Assembly (NCBI RefSeq): GCF_003950325.1
Contig: NZ_PXZH01000008.1
Span: 1-64,000 of the forward strand
Source of the DNA: Vagococcus humatus
Lineage (GTDB): Bacteria; Bacillota; Bacilli; Lactobacillales; Vagococcaceae
Direction of reading: 5' to 3'
DNA: 64,000 bases
In this document: positions 16,889 through 25,825 of the stretch, one piece after another
How positions within the stretch are numbered: the stretch's first letter is position 1
Layout: each line of letters starts with the position of its first letter
Notes under the pieces: generated by a model
Database searches by the model: none
The model's input: only the letters and a program-made list of their open reading frames with translations
What the model was told of the DNA's origin: nothing
Translations under genes and position numbers: made by a program

Positions 16889-18286
16889 ATGATGAGCATT
16901 TTAACGTTAGCGCGTTTTCAATTTGCTATGACGACAGTCTTTCACTTTTTCTTTGTACCACTTTCGATTGGACTAGGCTTAGCTGTAGCAATTATGGAAA
17001 CTATGTATGTCGTCAAAAAAGACGAAAAATACAAAGATATGACGAAGTTTTGGGGGAATATCTTTGCCTTAACATTTGCTGTAGGTGTTGTAACAGGGAT
17101 TATCCAAGAGTTTCAATTTGGGATGAACTGGTCAGAGTATTCTAGATTTATGGGGGATATTTTCGGGGCACCATTAGCAGTGGAAGCTTTATTAGCATTC
17201 TTTATGGAATCTACTTTTTTAGGCCTTTGGATGTTTACTTGGGATAAAGTAAGTAAAAAAATGCACTGTGTCTTTATGTGGTTAGTAGCATTTGGTTCTA
17301 CTTTGTCTGCTTTATGGATTTTAGCAGCCAACTCATTTATGCAAAATCCTGTAGGCTTCAAATTAAATGAAGCAACAGGTAGAGCAGAATTAACTAGTTT
17401 TGGTAAATTATTAACCAACCATCAATTATGGTTAGAGTTTCCTCACGTTATTTTTGGTGCTTTTGTAACAGGTGGTTTTATTATTGCAGGTATTTCAGCA
17501 TTTAAATTGTTAAAAAATAAAGATAAGGAATTTTTCCGTACATCTTTAAAATTTGGTTTAATTATGGGTCTTATTTCTTCTATTTTAGTGATTGGTGCAG
17601 GTCACTATCAAACACAAGCTATTATTGAAGATCAACCAATGAAGTTTGCAGCAACAGAAGGGTTATATGAAGATACTGTTGATAAAAATGTTCCTTGGAA
17701 ATTGATTGGAGCGTTTGATACTGAAAATCATAAAGAAGGAGCTTCCATTGAAATTCCTTATTTATTGAGTATCTTAGGTAGTTCTCACGAAGGTAGTTTC
17801 AAAGGAATGAATACTATTAACGAAGAACTAAAAGAAAAATACGGAGATCAGTTGAATTATTACGTACCAACTAAAACTCTTTTCTGGAGTTTCCGAGTAA
17901 TGGCAGGATTTGGTAGTGGGTTAGCTGCCTTAGCTATTTTAGCTTTACTACTACTTAAAAAAGATCGTCTATTAAAAATTCGTTGGTTACTATGGATTGT
18001 TGGTATTTGTACATTCGTTCCATTTGTAGCTAATACATGTGGGTGGTTAATCACTGAATTAGGTCGTGCTCCTTGGACAGTTTATGGTTTATTTACTATT
18101 GCAGATAGTGTTTCTCCAAGTGTAACGGCTAACCAATTGTTATTTAGTAACATTGTCTATTTCTTATTGTTTACTGTTTTAGGAGGAGTATTAGTCTTCT
18201 TAATTTACCGTGTGTCTAAGAAGGGTCCATACGCTAAAGCTGAAGTAACAGATAATGTAGATCCTCTAGCAAAGGAGGCTTTCTAA
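16889..18286 (+). CDS. cydA: Cytochrome bd ubiquinol/menaquinol oxidase subunit I
   Basis: Heme-bearing subunit of the bd-type terminal oxidase, which passes electrons from (demethyl)menaquinol to oxygen. 465 aa with about nine membrane helices. His19 in HFFFVPLSIG is the heme b595/d ligand position, LEFPHVIFGAF holds the second ligand His, and GWLITELGRAPW is the conserved Q-loop/GRxPW element. The length fits the short-Q-loop forms of Firmicutes. Two adjacent ATGs are possible (16889 and 16892); GAAGGGAG suits the second slightly better. It heads the cydABCD operon. Enterococci lack heme synthesis, so activity probably needs external heme. Confidence 0.95.
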   Translation: MMSILTLARFQFAMTTVFHFFFVPLSIGLGLAVAIMETMYVVKKDEKYKDMTKFWGNIFALTFAVGVVTGIIQEFQFGMNWSEYSRFMGDIFGAPLAVEALLAFFMESTFLGLWMFTWDKVSKKMHCVFMWLVAFGSTLSALWILAANSFMQNPVGFKLNEATGRAELTSFGKLLTNHQLWLEFPHVIFGAFVTGGFIIAGISAFKLLKNKDKEFFRTSLKFGLIMGLISSILVIGAGHYQTQAIIEDQPMKFAATEGLYEDTVDKNVPWKLIGAFDTENHKEGASIEIPYLLSILGSSHEGSFKGMNTINEELKEKYGDQLNYYVPTKTLFWSFRVMAGFGSGLAALAILALLLLKKDRLLKIRWLLWIVGICTFVPFVANTCGWLITELGRAPWTVYGLFTIADSVSPSVTANQLLFSNIVYFLLFTVLGGVLVFLIYRVSKKGPYAKAEVTDNVDPLAKEAF

Positions 18287-18287
18287 A

Positions 18288-19310
18288 ATGGCAATGACAG
18301 GTTTACAAATGTTATGGTTTATCTTAATCGCAGTACTTTTTATTGGCTTTTTCTTTTTAGAAGGATTTGACTTCGGTGTGGGAATGGGTATGCGTTTCTT
18401 AGCTCATAACCGAGAAGAAAGAGATGTTTTAGTTGCAAGTATTGGACCAGTGTGGGATGGTAATGAGGTTTGGTTAATTACTGCTGGTGGAGCGTTATTT
18501 GCTTCTTTCCCAGAGTGGTATGCTACATTATTTAGTGGCTACTACATTATTTTATTCCTGATTTTAGCAGGATTGATTTTACGTGGTGTTTCGTTTGAGT
18601 TTAGAGCTCATATGCATACAGACAAGGGACGGAATATTTGGGAATGGGCAATGTTTATTGGTAGTTTCCTAGCACCTTTCTTATTCGGTATGATGTTTAC
18701 TAGCATGGTAAAAGGTATGCCAATGGGAGCAGATAAAAATATTTATGCCACATTTGGCGACTATGTTAACTTGTTCTCTGTTGTAGGGGGAGTAGCAGTT
18801 ACATTGATTTGCTACATTCATGGTTTAAACTATATTCGGTTAAAAACTCATGGACCTATTCGCTACAGAGCAGAACATCAAGCTAAACGTTTGTACCCAC
18901 TTTTATTTATCGGTTTAGTTGTTTTTGCTATTTTAGTGAAAACAGAAACAGATTTCTTTGATTTAAGACCAACATCTACTTTGCTTCTTTTAGGATTTAT
19001 TGTGTTAAGTGCTGTAGTAGCAGCAGTAAGTACCTTTAAAGGGAAAGAGTTAGCATCATTTTTAGCAACAGGTTGTATTTTAGCAGGTGTGGTTATCCTA
19101 TTATTTAATGGATTATTCCCACGTGTGATGGTAGGATCTGTTGAAGGAGTAAAAGAAGCTTTACTAATTACGGAAGCATCAAGTTCTCCTTATACATTAA
19201 AAGTTATGACCTATGTAGCATTTGGTTTACTTCCATTTGTTTTAGCTTATCAAGCATGGTCATACTATATTTTCAGTAAACGACTAAAGGCAGGAAAAGT
19301 TGAGGGATAA
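18288..19310 (+). CDS. cydB: Cytochrome bd oxidase subunit II
   Basis: Partner membrane subunit of CydA, 340 aa, about eight hydrophobic helices. The N-terminal block FFFLEGFDFGVGMGMRFLAH and GPVWDGNEVWLITAGGALFASFPEWYA (here located near residues 48-74) are diagnostic of CydB. The ATG is only 1 nt after the cydA stop, with AAAGGAGG inside the cydA end, so translation is coupled. Confidence 0.95.
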   Translation: MAMTGLQMLWFILIAVLFIGFFFLEGFDFGVGMGMRFLAHNREERDVLVASIGPVWDGNEVWLITAGGALFASFPEWYATLFSGYYIILFLILAGLILRGVSFEFRAHMHTDKGRNIWEWAMFIGSFLAPFLFGMMFTSMVKGMPMGADKNIYATFGDYVNLFSVVGGVAVTLICYIHGLNYIRLKTHGPIRYRAEHQAKRLYPLLFIGLVVFAILVKTETDFFDLRPTSTLLLLGFIVLSAVVAAVSTFKGKELASFLATGCILAGVVILLFNGLFPRVMVGSVEGVKEALLITEASSSPYTLKVMTYVAFGLLPFVLAYQAWSYYIFSKRLKAGKVEG

Positions 19311-19312
19311 AA

Positions 19313-21046
19313 ATGATTGATAAGAATTTATTTCGAATCAACCGAATCAAACCTGTTCTTATAGGGCTTGCAGGACTAGCAGTTCTGCAGGCTCTTTTGA
19401 TTATTGGTCAAGCCTATTTTTTGTCAAAAGGAATTAGTCAGTTATGGAAGGGAGCTACTGTAGCAAGTCAACTAGCTCCTATTTTCATTTTTTTCGCCTG
19501 TTTTATGGGTCGTCAGCTAATTAATTGGCTTAGAGATAAGGCTTTAGATGACTATGCGTATAATCAATCAGAGTTGATTCGTCAACAGTTGATGACAAAA
19601 CTATTTAATTTAGGACCTCAGTTCATTCAAAAAGAAGGAACGGGGAATACAGTAACAACAGCGATTGAAGGAATTAGTCAAGTCGAAAACTATTTACATA
19701 TTATTTTGCCTAAAATTACTAATATGATGGTGGTTCCTTGGGTTGTTTTAATTTTTGTTTTGACCCAAGATATTCGTTCAGGAGTTGTTTTATTTTTAGT
19801 TTTTCCTATTATTATTATTTTTATGATTGTATTAGGTTATGCCGCAAGAGCTAAAGCGGATAAACAGTATGAAGGGTTTCAAATTTTAAGCAACCATTTC
19901 ATAGATTCGTTGAGAGGGCTTGAAACATTAAACTTACTAGGTTTAAGTAAGCGTTACGGAAAAAATGTTTATCAAGTCAGTGAAAATTATCGTTTAGCAA
20001 CTATGGGAACATTGAAAATTGCTATTTTGTCCACCTTCGCTTTGGATTTTTTCACTACATTGTCTATCGCAGTGATTGCTCTTTTCTTAGGGTTACGACT
20101 GATTAACGGAGAAATGCCTTTATTTCCAGCGTTAACCGTGTTAATCTTAGCGCCTGATTTTTTCATGCCGATTCGCGATTTCGCTAATGATTATCATGCT
20201 ACGTTAAACGGAGGAAATACCCTTAAAAGTATTTTTGCTATTTTAGATAAAGAAAATCCTTTAGAGCAAGGAACAGATAGTTCATTACCCCTGTTTCAAG
20301 CTAACAGTGAGTTGGCGCTAAATCAATTATCTGTTCAATATCAAGCAGATAAATCCGACTTAGCTTTAGACAACATCGACTTTAACTGGCAAGGTTTTGG
20401 AAAAATCGGTATTATCGGGTTATCTGGCTCTGGCAAATCTACGCTAATCAAAGTATTAGGTGGTTTTTTACCAGGGACTAATAAGCAGGCTATTCGTATG
20501 GATGGGATAGATTGTCAGCATCTAATGCATCCTGATTGGCAAAAACAATTAGCTTATATCCCTCAAGATCCTTATATTTTTCATGATACATTAAGATATA
20601 ATATTGCGTTTTATGTACCAGAGGCAACAGAAGAAGAGGTACATCTAGCTTTAGAAAAAGCTGGCTTAGGGCAATTAGTTCATTCTCTTCCTGATGGGTT
20701 AGATACAGTGATTGGTGAAGGAGGACAAGCGCTAAGTGGTGGCCAACTTCAACGGGTTGCTTTAGCTCGGGCCTTTTTAGATCAATCTCGGAGAATTTTA
20801 TTATTTGATGAACCGACAGCCCATTTAGATGTGGAAACCGAAGCGGAACTTAAAGCAACTATGTTACCATTATTTGATCAACGTTTGGTATTTTTTGCTA
20901 CCCACCGTTTGCATTGGATGAAAGAAATGGATTATATTTTAGTTTTGGATCACGGAAAACTTGTGGAACAGGGAACTTATGAAGAACTGTCACAAAAAGA
21001 AGGGTATTATCAGGCTTTTGTAAGAAAGATTAGGGGGGAAGTATAA
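19313..21046 (+). CDS. cydD: Thiol reductant ABC exporter subunit CydD
   Basis: Half of the CydDC heterodimeric exporter of cysteine/glutathione needed to assemble cytochrome bd. 577 aa: an N-terminal six-helix membrane domain (residues 1-310) and an ABC ATPase with GLSGSGKST near 370, LSGGQLQRVALARA and LLFDEPTAHLD. It starts 2 nt after the cydB stop. The cydABCD order is that of Bacillus and Enterococcus. The assignment of D versus C rests on gene order. Confidence 0.9.
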   Translation: MIDKNLFRINRIKPVLIGLAGLAVLQALLIIGQAYFLSKGISQLWKGATVASQLAPIFIFFACFMGRQLINWLRDKALDDYAYNQSELIRQQLMTKLFNLGPQFIQKEGTGNTVTTAIEGISQVENYLHIILPKITNMMVVPWVVLIFVLTQDIRSGVVLFLVFPIIIIFMIVLGYAARAKADKQYEGFQILSNHFIDSLRGLETLNLLGLSKRYGKNVYQVSENYRLATMGTLKIAILSTFALDFFTTLSIAVIALFLGLRLINGEMPLFPALTVLILAPDFFMPIRDFANDYHATLNGGNTLKSIFAILDKENPLEQGTDSSLPLFQANSELALNQLSVQYQADKSDLALDNIDFNWQGFGKIGIIGLSGSGKSTLIKVLGGFLPGTNKQAIRMDGIDCQHLMHPDWQKQLAYIPQDPYIFHDTLRYNIAFYVPEATEEEVHLALEKAGLGQLVHSLPDGLDTVIGEGGQALSGGQLQRVALARAFLDQSRRILLFDEPTAHLDVETEAELKATMLPLFDQRLVFFATHRLHWMKEMDYILVLDHGKLVEQGTYEELSQKEGYYQAFVRKIRGEV

Positions 21047-21047
21047 G

Positions 21048-22799
21048 ATGAAACAATCCTATCTTGTGTTAAGTCGCAAGGATAACTGGGTACGTCCCTA
21101 TTTTAAAAAATATAAAAAACTTTTAGCTTTGGTGTTATTCCTAGGCTTTTTAACTTTTTTTTGTGGCAGTGCATTAATGTTTACCTCAGGATTTTTAATC
21201 AGTAAATCAGCCACTCAACCTTGGAATGTGTTAGCTGTCTATGTTCCGATTGTTTTAACTCGGGCTTTTGGAATAGGCCGGCCTGCCTTTCGCTATGCAG
21301 AACGTTTAGGAAGTCATAATTGGGTGTTGAAAATGACTTCAGATATTCGGCTTAAATTGTATCAATCCTTAGAAACACGAGCAACACGAGCTAAAGAAGA
21401 ATTTCAATCTGGTGATATACTCGGTATTTTAGCTGAGGACATTGAACATATTCAAAATCTTTATTTAAGAACAATTTTTCCTACTTTAATTGGATTATTA
21501 CTGTATGTATTTATTGTGGTAGCATTTGGTGCTTTTTCTCTACCATTTGCTCTATTAATCTTACTTTTATTAGGGATTTTAATTGTTTTTCTACCCTTGG
21601 CTTCCGTGGCGGTAAATCAAGGTCGCTCTTACCGGCGCAAAGCTAAAAGACATGTGTTGTATAATGAATTAACAGATTCTGTTTTAGGGGTAGGAGACTG
21701 GCAGTATAGTGGACGTTATGAAGATTTCTTAGATCACTATAGTCAATCATTAAAAGCAGTTAGACAAGAAGAAGCTTCTCTTAATCGGTCTAAACGAATT
21801 CAAGGGACTATTGTTCAATTTGTTTTTGGCTGGATTGTGGTGGCTATCTATATTTGGGTAGGAAGTTATTTCTATCAAACTAATCAAGATAACTTGAACT
21901 GGATTGCTGCTTTTGTTTTAGCAACATTTCCTTTAATGGATGCTTTTGGGCCTATTAGTCAAGGGGTGGCAGAATTACCGATGTACGAGGACTCTACAAG
22001 GCGTTTACATCAATTGCCTATTCCTAGTGATAAACCAGAAAAAAGTGTCTCAGAAGAGGTTTTAGCTAAGTTAACAGGTAAGATAGACGTGAAAGATTTG
22101 TCTTTTACTTATAGTAATCAAACTTTACCAATTTTTACTGAGTTTGATTTAACTATTCACCCAGGAGAAACGGTGGCAATTCTAGGTAAAAGTGGGACAG
22201 GCAAAACAACTTTAGCTAAATTATTACGTGGAGACTTACTTCCTTCAAAAGGGGAGATTACTTTAGATGGGTTATCCTTGGAACACTTAGAGCCTAGTAT
22301 GTCTAAAGTGATTGGTGTGTTAAATCAAGCCCCTCATTTGTTTAATACCTCTTTGTATAACAATGTGCAGCTAGGTAATTTAAATGCCTCTGAAGAAGAA
22401 GTTATGCGAGCAATTTCGCAAGCCGGTTTAGATCCAGTTATTGCTAAATTAGCTGATGGGGTCCAAACGCTAGTTGAAGAAGGAGGCAAACGTTTTTCCG
22501 GTGGAGAACAGCAACGAATCGCTTTAGCTAGGATTCTCTTGCAAGATACGCCTATTGTCATCATTGATGAACCAACGATTGGTTTAGATCCAATTACTGA
22601 AAAGTCTTTATTAGAAACGGTGTTTAAAGAATTAGAAGGCAAAACAGTTATTTGGATTACCCACCATCTTTTATCCATTGAGCATGCGGACCGAGTGGTA
22701 TTTTTAGAGAAGGGTCAAGTAAAAATGGATGGTACCCCAGAAGAATTATCTATGAGAGATAAACATTATCAGGCACTTTTAGCTTTAGATTATGTATAA
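21048..22799 (+). CDS. cydC: Thiol reductant ABC exporter subunit CydC
   Basis: Second half of CydDC, 583 aa. Membrane domain residues 1-330 with SGFLISKSA and ARAFGIGRPAFRYAERLGSH-like elements, then an ABC domain with GKSGTGKTT near 377, FSGGEQQRIALARI and VIIDEPTIGLD. It begins 1 nt after the cydD stop and ends the operon before a hairpin terminator. Confidence 0.9.
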   Translation: MKQSYLVLSRKDNWVRPYFKKYKKLLALVLFLGFLTFFCGSALMFTSGFLISKSATQPWNVLAVYVPIVLTRAFGIGRPAFRYAERLGSHNWVLKMTSDIRLKLYQSLETRATRAKEEFQSGDILGILAEDIEHIQNLYLRTIFPTLIGLLLYVFIVVAFGAFSLPFALLILLLLGILIVFLPLASVAVNQGRSYRRKAKRHVLYNELTDSVLGVGDWQYSGRYEDFLDHYSQSLKAVRQEEASLNRSKRIQGTIVQFVFGWIVVAIYIWVGSYFYQTNQDNLNWIAAFVLATFPLMDAFGPISQGVAELPMYEDSTRRLHQLPIPSDKPEKSVSEEVLAKLTGKIDVKDLSFTYSNQTLPIFTEFDLTIHPGETVAILGKSGTGKTTLAKLLRGDLLPSKGEITLDGLSLEHLEPSMSKVIGVLNQAPHLFNTSLYNNVQLGNLNASEEEVMRAISQAGLDPVIAKLADGVQTLVEEGGKRFSGGEQQRIALARILLQDTPIVIIDEPTIGLDPITEKSLLETVFKELEGKTVIWITHHLLSIEHADRVVFLEKGQVKMDGTPEELSMRDKHYQALLALDYV

Positions 22800-22809
22800 A
22801 ATGTGGTGA

Positions 22810-22844
22810 AATGCCTAGATTTTTTTAATCTAGGCATTCTTTTT
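22810..22844 (+). terminator. Terminator of cydABCD
   Basis: AATGCCTAGATT pairs with AATCTAGGCATT, followed by CTTTTT. Confidence 0.85.
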
Positions 22845-22865
22845 AAACTTTTTTGAGTTGTAATC

Positions 22866-22894
22866 TTTACACTTTTTCTTTTTCTAGGTAAGAT
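22866..22894 (+). promoter_or_regulatory. Promoter of the coiled-coil protein gene
   Basis: TTTACA (22866-22871), a 17-bp spacer, TAAGAT (22889-22894). It excludes the TTG start at 22894 of the longest frame and fits the ATG at 22927. Confidence 0.6.
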
Positions 22895-22926
22895 TGAATA
22901 CGAAACAGAGAGTGAGGGAAAAACAG

Positions 22927-24633
22927 ATGGGGTCATCATTAAATCGGGTAACGGTCCATGAAGAAAAAGAACCAGTTATTTATAATCGGGCACAACATGT
23001 GGTGCTTATGCATCCAGTGAATGATACAAAAGATAGAACAGAGCAACAGGTTGTTTTAACCTGTGAGCCTCAAGGTATGGATTTTGATACATTAAAATTG
23101 GTTAGTGAAGATGTGTTAAACTATTGGCCAAGATACTTTTATTCTTATGAATTGAATCAGTCCTTTTATTATGAAGCATTAAATGGTGATTTTTTACTAT
23201 ATATTAATTATTTACTACCTGTTAACAAGCAAGAAGTCCTACCTGAATCTATGTTTCATAAGAAACTCATTCGCTTGTTTTCCGTTAGTTTGCAACAAAT
23301 AATCAGACAGATTATTTTTGCTCAAGAAGAAGAGCTTTATCAAGTTAAACACAATCAAAAAGAATTACAGGAGCAAATTATGAGACAAAAAGAAAAATGG
23401 CAAAATTGGATGGCGGAAAAAGAAACAGAATTAATTGGTTGGCAAAAAAAATGTCATCAATTAGAAGAAGTCGTGGAAACATTATCAAATGAAAATACTC
23501 AACTAGCACAGAGTTTGAAAGAAATGAAAGAAGTGTACGGAGTATATCAAAAACAAAATAATGACCTAATGGCAGCTATCGACTTAATTCAAGAAAAACA
23601 GCAACAAATCGAAAAACAAATGCAACGAGAAAAAGAATTAACTCAAGCTTTGACTGGTAGAGAAAGAAAAGAAACACAAGATGTTCAGCTAGAAGAAGAG
23701 ACTGCTTTAACGGAGCAAGAAACCTTTCTTGCAGAAGAAAAACAAGTAGCTTTAGAAGAAACAACTTCCACTGAAGAAGTAGCTTCTGAAAGTCTAGTGC
23801 TTGGTTCTCATGTGGAAGTAAACTTAGAGAAACAAGAAACAGATGTTCCTCCTTTTCATGTTTGGCAAGATTTTGTTTTACCCCAACAACCAGTTGAGGA
23901 AAGTGTGACCATTGATATACCAGATTTAGAGCCGATTGAAAAAGAAATTAACAATGAAGAAGTACCAGAAATACTTGAAACAGAAGAACCATCAGTAGAA
24001 GAGAAAGTCGTAGAAGTAGAAGAAACAACTGAAATAGAGCCAGTATTAGAGCCAGAAGAAGTTACAGAAGAGTTTGACGAAGATGTGACGATTGAATTAG
24101 ATTTACCAGAAGAATTGCTTTTACCAGAAGAACAAGAAAAGAGTGATTTGGATGTCACAGAGAAAATGGCTCCTGCAGAAGAAGCTACAGAGACAACAAG
24201 TTCACAATCTCACTCTGCTCCTGTTTTACAGCAACCTTTAACTGATTTAGCAGGTAAAACATATACTAATTTAATGGAGATTGAACAAGGGATTGTAGAG
24301 GGTTTTTTAACAATCTCTCACTTACCTTCAGATGACCGAGTGAAAATTTCTATTGAGCAATTTCGTGTGGTTCGGCAAGAGTTAGACTTTTTAGAAGCCC
24401 ATTATGAGCAGTTACAAGACAATCATCAATTGGCAACTAACTATCCTTATTCGTTAGAGTGGTGTCAACCATATTTACAACGGTTAAGTATTTTCCAACA
24501 AGAAATGCCTCACCAAGTTTTTAAAAATATGTTTGTTAAAAAACATTACTACACAGATAGTCAAACCTATCAACAATTTGTGTTATATGATTTACTTTAT
24601 CAATATTTAAATCATTACATTAATGAGTTTTAA
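22927..24633 (+). CDS. Unknown acidic coiled-coil protein
   Basis: I do not recognise this 568-aa protein. The order seen is: an N-terminal globular-looking part (residues 1-125) with aromatic-rich NYWPRYFYSYELNQSFYYEA; a basic/glutamine-rich coiled coil (about 128-255); a very acidic low-complexity linker (about 255-440) full of Glu, Val and Pro; and a C-terminal helical part (about 445-568) with many Tyr and Gln. There is no signal peptide and no membrane segment, so it is probably cytoplasmic. ATG 22927 has AGTGAGGGA upstream. It has its own promoter and terminator, between cydC and the quinone genes, so a role in respiration is only positional guesswork. Its architecture (two folded ends, flexible acidic middle) suggests a scaffold. 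Confidence 0.75.
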   Translation: MGSSLNRVTVHEEKEPVIYNRAQHVVLMHPVNDTKDRTEQQVVLTCEPQGMDFDTLKLVSEDVLNYWPRYFYSYELNQSFYYEALNGDFLLYINYLLPVNKQEVLPESMFHKKLIRLFSVSLQQIIRQIIFAQEEELYQVKHNQKELQEQIMRQKEKWQNWMAEKETELIGWQKKCHQLEEVVETLSNENTQLAQSLKEMKEVYGVYQKQNNDLMAAIDLIQEKQQQIEKQMQREKELTQALTGRERKETQDVQLEEETALTEQETFLAEEKQVALEETTSTEEVASESLVLGSHVEVNLEKQETDVPPFHVWQDFVLPQQPVEESVTIDIPDLEPIEKEINNEEVPEILETEEPSVEEKVVEVEETTEIEPVLEPEEVTEEFDEDVTIELDLPEELLLPEEQEKSDLDVTEKMAPAEEATETTSSQSHSAPVLQQPLTDLAGKTYTNLMEIEQGIVEGFLTISHLPSDDRVKISIEQFRVVRQELDFLEAHYEQLQDNHQLATNYPYSLEWCQPYLQRLSIFQQEMPHQVFKNMFVKKHYYTDSQTYQQFVLYDLLYQYLNHYINEF

Positions 24634-24650
24634 ACAATTAAATAGATAAC

Positions 24651-24700
24651 AAAAAGCTGTCTAAAATTGACTTACAGGTCAACTTTAGACAGCTTTTTTA
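24651..24700 (+). terminator. Bidirectional terminator
   Basis: AAAAGCTGTCTAAAATTGAC pairs with GTCAACTTTAGACAGCTTTT (one mismatch), with T runs on both strands, at convergent gene ends. Confidence 0.85.
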
Positions 24701-25678
24701 GTTTTTACGAGTTAATAACTGTTCAGTAATAGTTTGTAAGATAAACTTAGCTTCTATGTCTGGTAAGCGTTGGATATCTTTTAATGCTTTATTAGTATAT
24801 CTTTCAGCTAGCTTAGTCGCATATCCTACCCCATCAGTTTGCTGGATGAGACGAAGGATGTCTTGGAGTTGTTCAGTTGTTACATCTTGATCAGGTTGAA
24901 GTAATACTTTAAACTCTTGAGGCTTTTGAGTCATGGCATAAATAAGTGGCAATGTATAATAGCCGTTACGAATATCTTCAAGAACTGGTTTTTGTAATTC
25001 TTCTGTAGTGGAAGAAAAGTCTAGTACATCATCTAAAATTTGGAAGGCCATACCAATGTGGTAGCCAATCCGTTGGGCTAAGAGTTGTACTGATTTAGAG
25101 GCGTTTGAAAAATGAGCCCCTTGATAACAGCTTAGTTGAAATAATTGGGCTGTTTTTCCTCGAATATGTTGAAGATATTGTTTGATAGTAATATTTGGAT
25201 TATAGCGCAAGTGCATTTGATCTAGCTCTCCCACTAGAATTTTTTTCATGTAAGCTGCATTGGTTTCTAGAGCTTTCATATCATCTGTGGAGCTAGCAAT
25301 TAACTGGAAATAAACGGTAAAAAGAAAATCTCCAGCATAAACCGCAATATCTTTACCATAAACTGCTTGAATAGAGGGTAAATTTCGGCGGACAGGAGAT
25401 TCATCAATAATATCATCATGAATCAAAGTAGCTGTATGTAGAATTTCAAGTGATGCGGCTAACTGGTATTTACTTTTTTCTGAAGGAACTTGTCCAAATT
25501 GGGAAAATAATAAAAAATATGCTGGTCGTAATAGTTTACCTCCAGATTTAAAAAACAGTTGTAAAGCTTCCGTCATCTCTTTGTTACGAATTTTAACAGA
25601 GCGTTCCATAATACTTTGTGTTGCGATAAGTTCTTGTTGGATAGTAGGATAGTTGTCCCACAATTGATGAATAGCCAT
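24698..25678 (-). CDS. Polyprenyl diphosphate synthase (quinone side chain)
   Basis: Builds the long isoprenoid tail for (demethyl)menaquinone. 326 aa, the trans-prenyltransferase family. The first aspartate-rich motif is HDDIIDESPVRRN (Asp88 and Asp89 onward) and the second is GMAFQILDDVLDF near 205-217; KSGGKLLRP near 45-53 binds diphosphate. GGGAGGAA precedes the ATG. It is divergent from menA (147 nt apart), which attaches this chain to dihydroxynaphthoate. The chain length (C35 to C45) cannot be told from sequence by eye. There is no small HepS-type subunit nearby. Confidence 0.9.
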   Translation of the reverse strand: MAIHQLWDNYPTIQQELIATQSIMERSVKIRNKEMTEALQLFFKSGGKLLRPAYFLLFSQFGQVPSEKSKYQLAASLEILHTATLIHDDIIDESPVRRNLPSIQAVYGKDIAVYAGDFLFTVYFQLIASSTDDMKALETNAAYMKKILVGELDQMHLRYNPNITIKQYLQHIRGKTAQLFQLSCYQGAHFSNASKSVQLLAQRIGYHIGMAFQILDDVLDFSSTTEELQKPVLEDIRNGYYTLPLIYAMTQKPQEFKVLLQPDQDVTTEQLQDILRLIQQTDGVGYATKLAERYTNKALKDIQRLPDIEAKFILQTITEQLLTRKN

Positions 25679-25741
25679 AGATTCCTCCCAGTTTATTGCA
25701 TTAATTACAATCTATCGAAAAGCATGAAAGATGTCAATCAA

Positions 25742-25770
25742 TTGCAACCTCTTGTTTTTAATTATAGAAT
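25742..25770 (+). promoter_or_regulatory. Promoter of menA
   Basis: TTGCAA, a 17-bp spacer, TAGAAT. Transcription would begin near 25777, supporting the menA start at 25826 rather than the longest frame, which runs back into the divergent gene. Confidence 0.55.
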
Positions 25771-25825
25771 GAACTGTAGGAATTCTCAATCATCTCAAGA
25801 TGTTTTTTTAGAAAGGACTTATTTT

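Noticed and set aside
23856-24158. Serine-rich 100-aa open frame on the minus strand
   Set aside because: It is the antisense shadow of the Glu-rich linker of the coiled-coil protein (GAA/GAG read backwards gives Ser/Phe codons).
25616-25825. 70-residue N-terminal extension of MenA
   Set aside because: It runs antisense into the polyprenyl synthase gene and across the menA promoter; the ribosome site and family homology begin at 25826.
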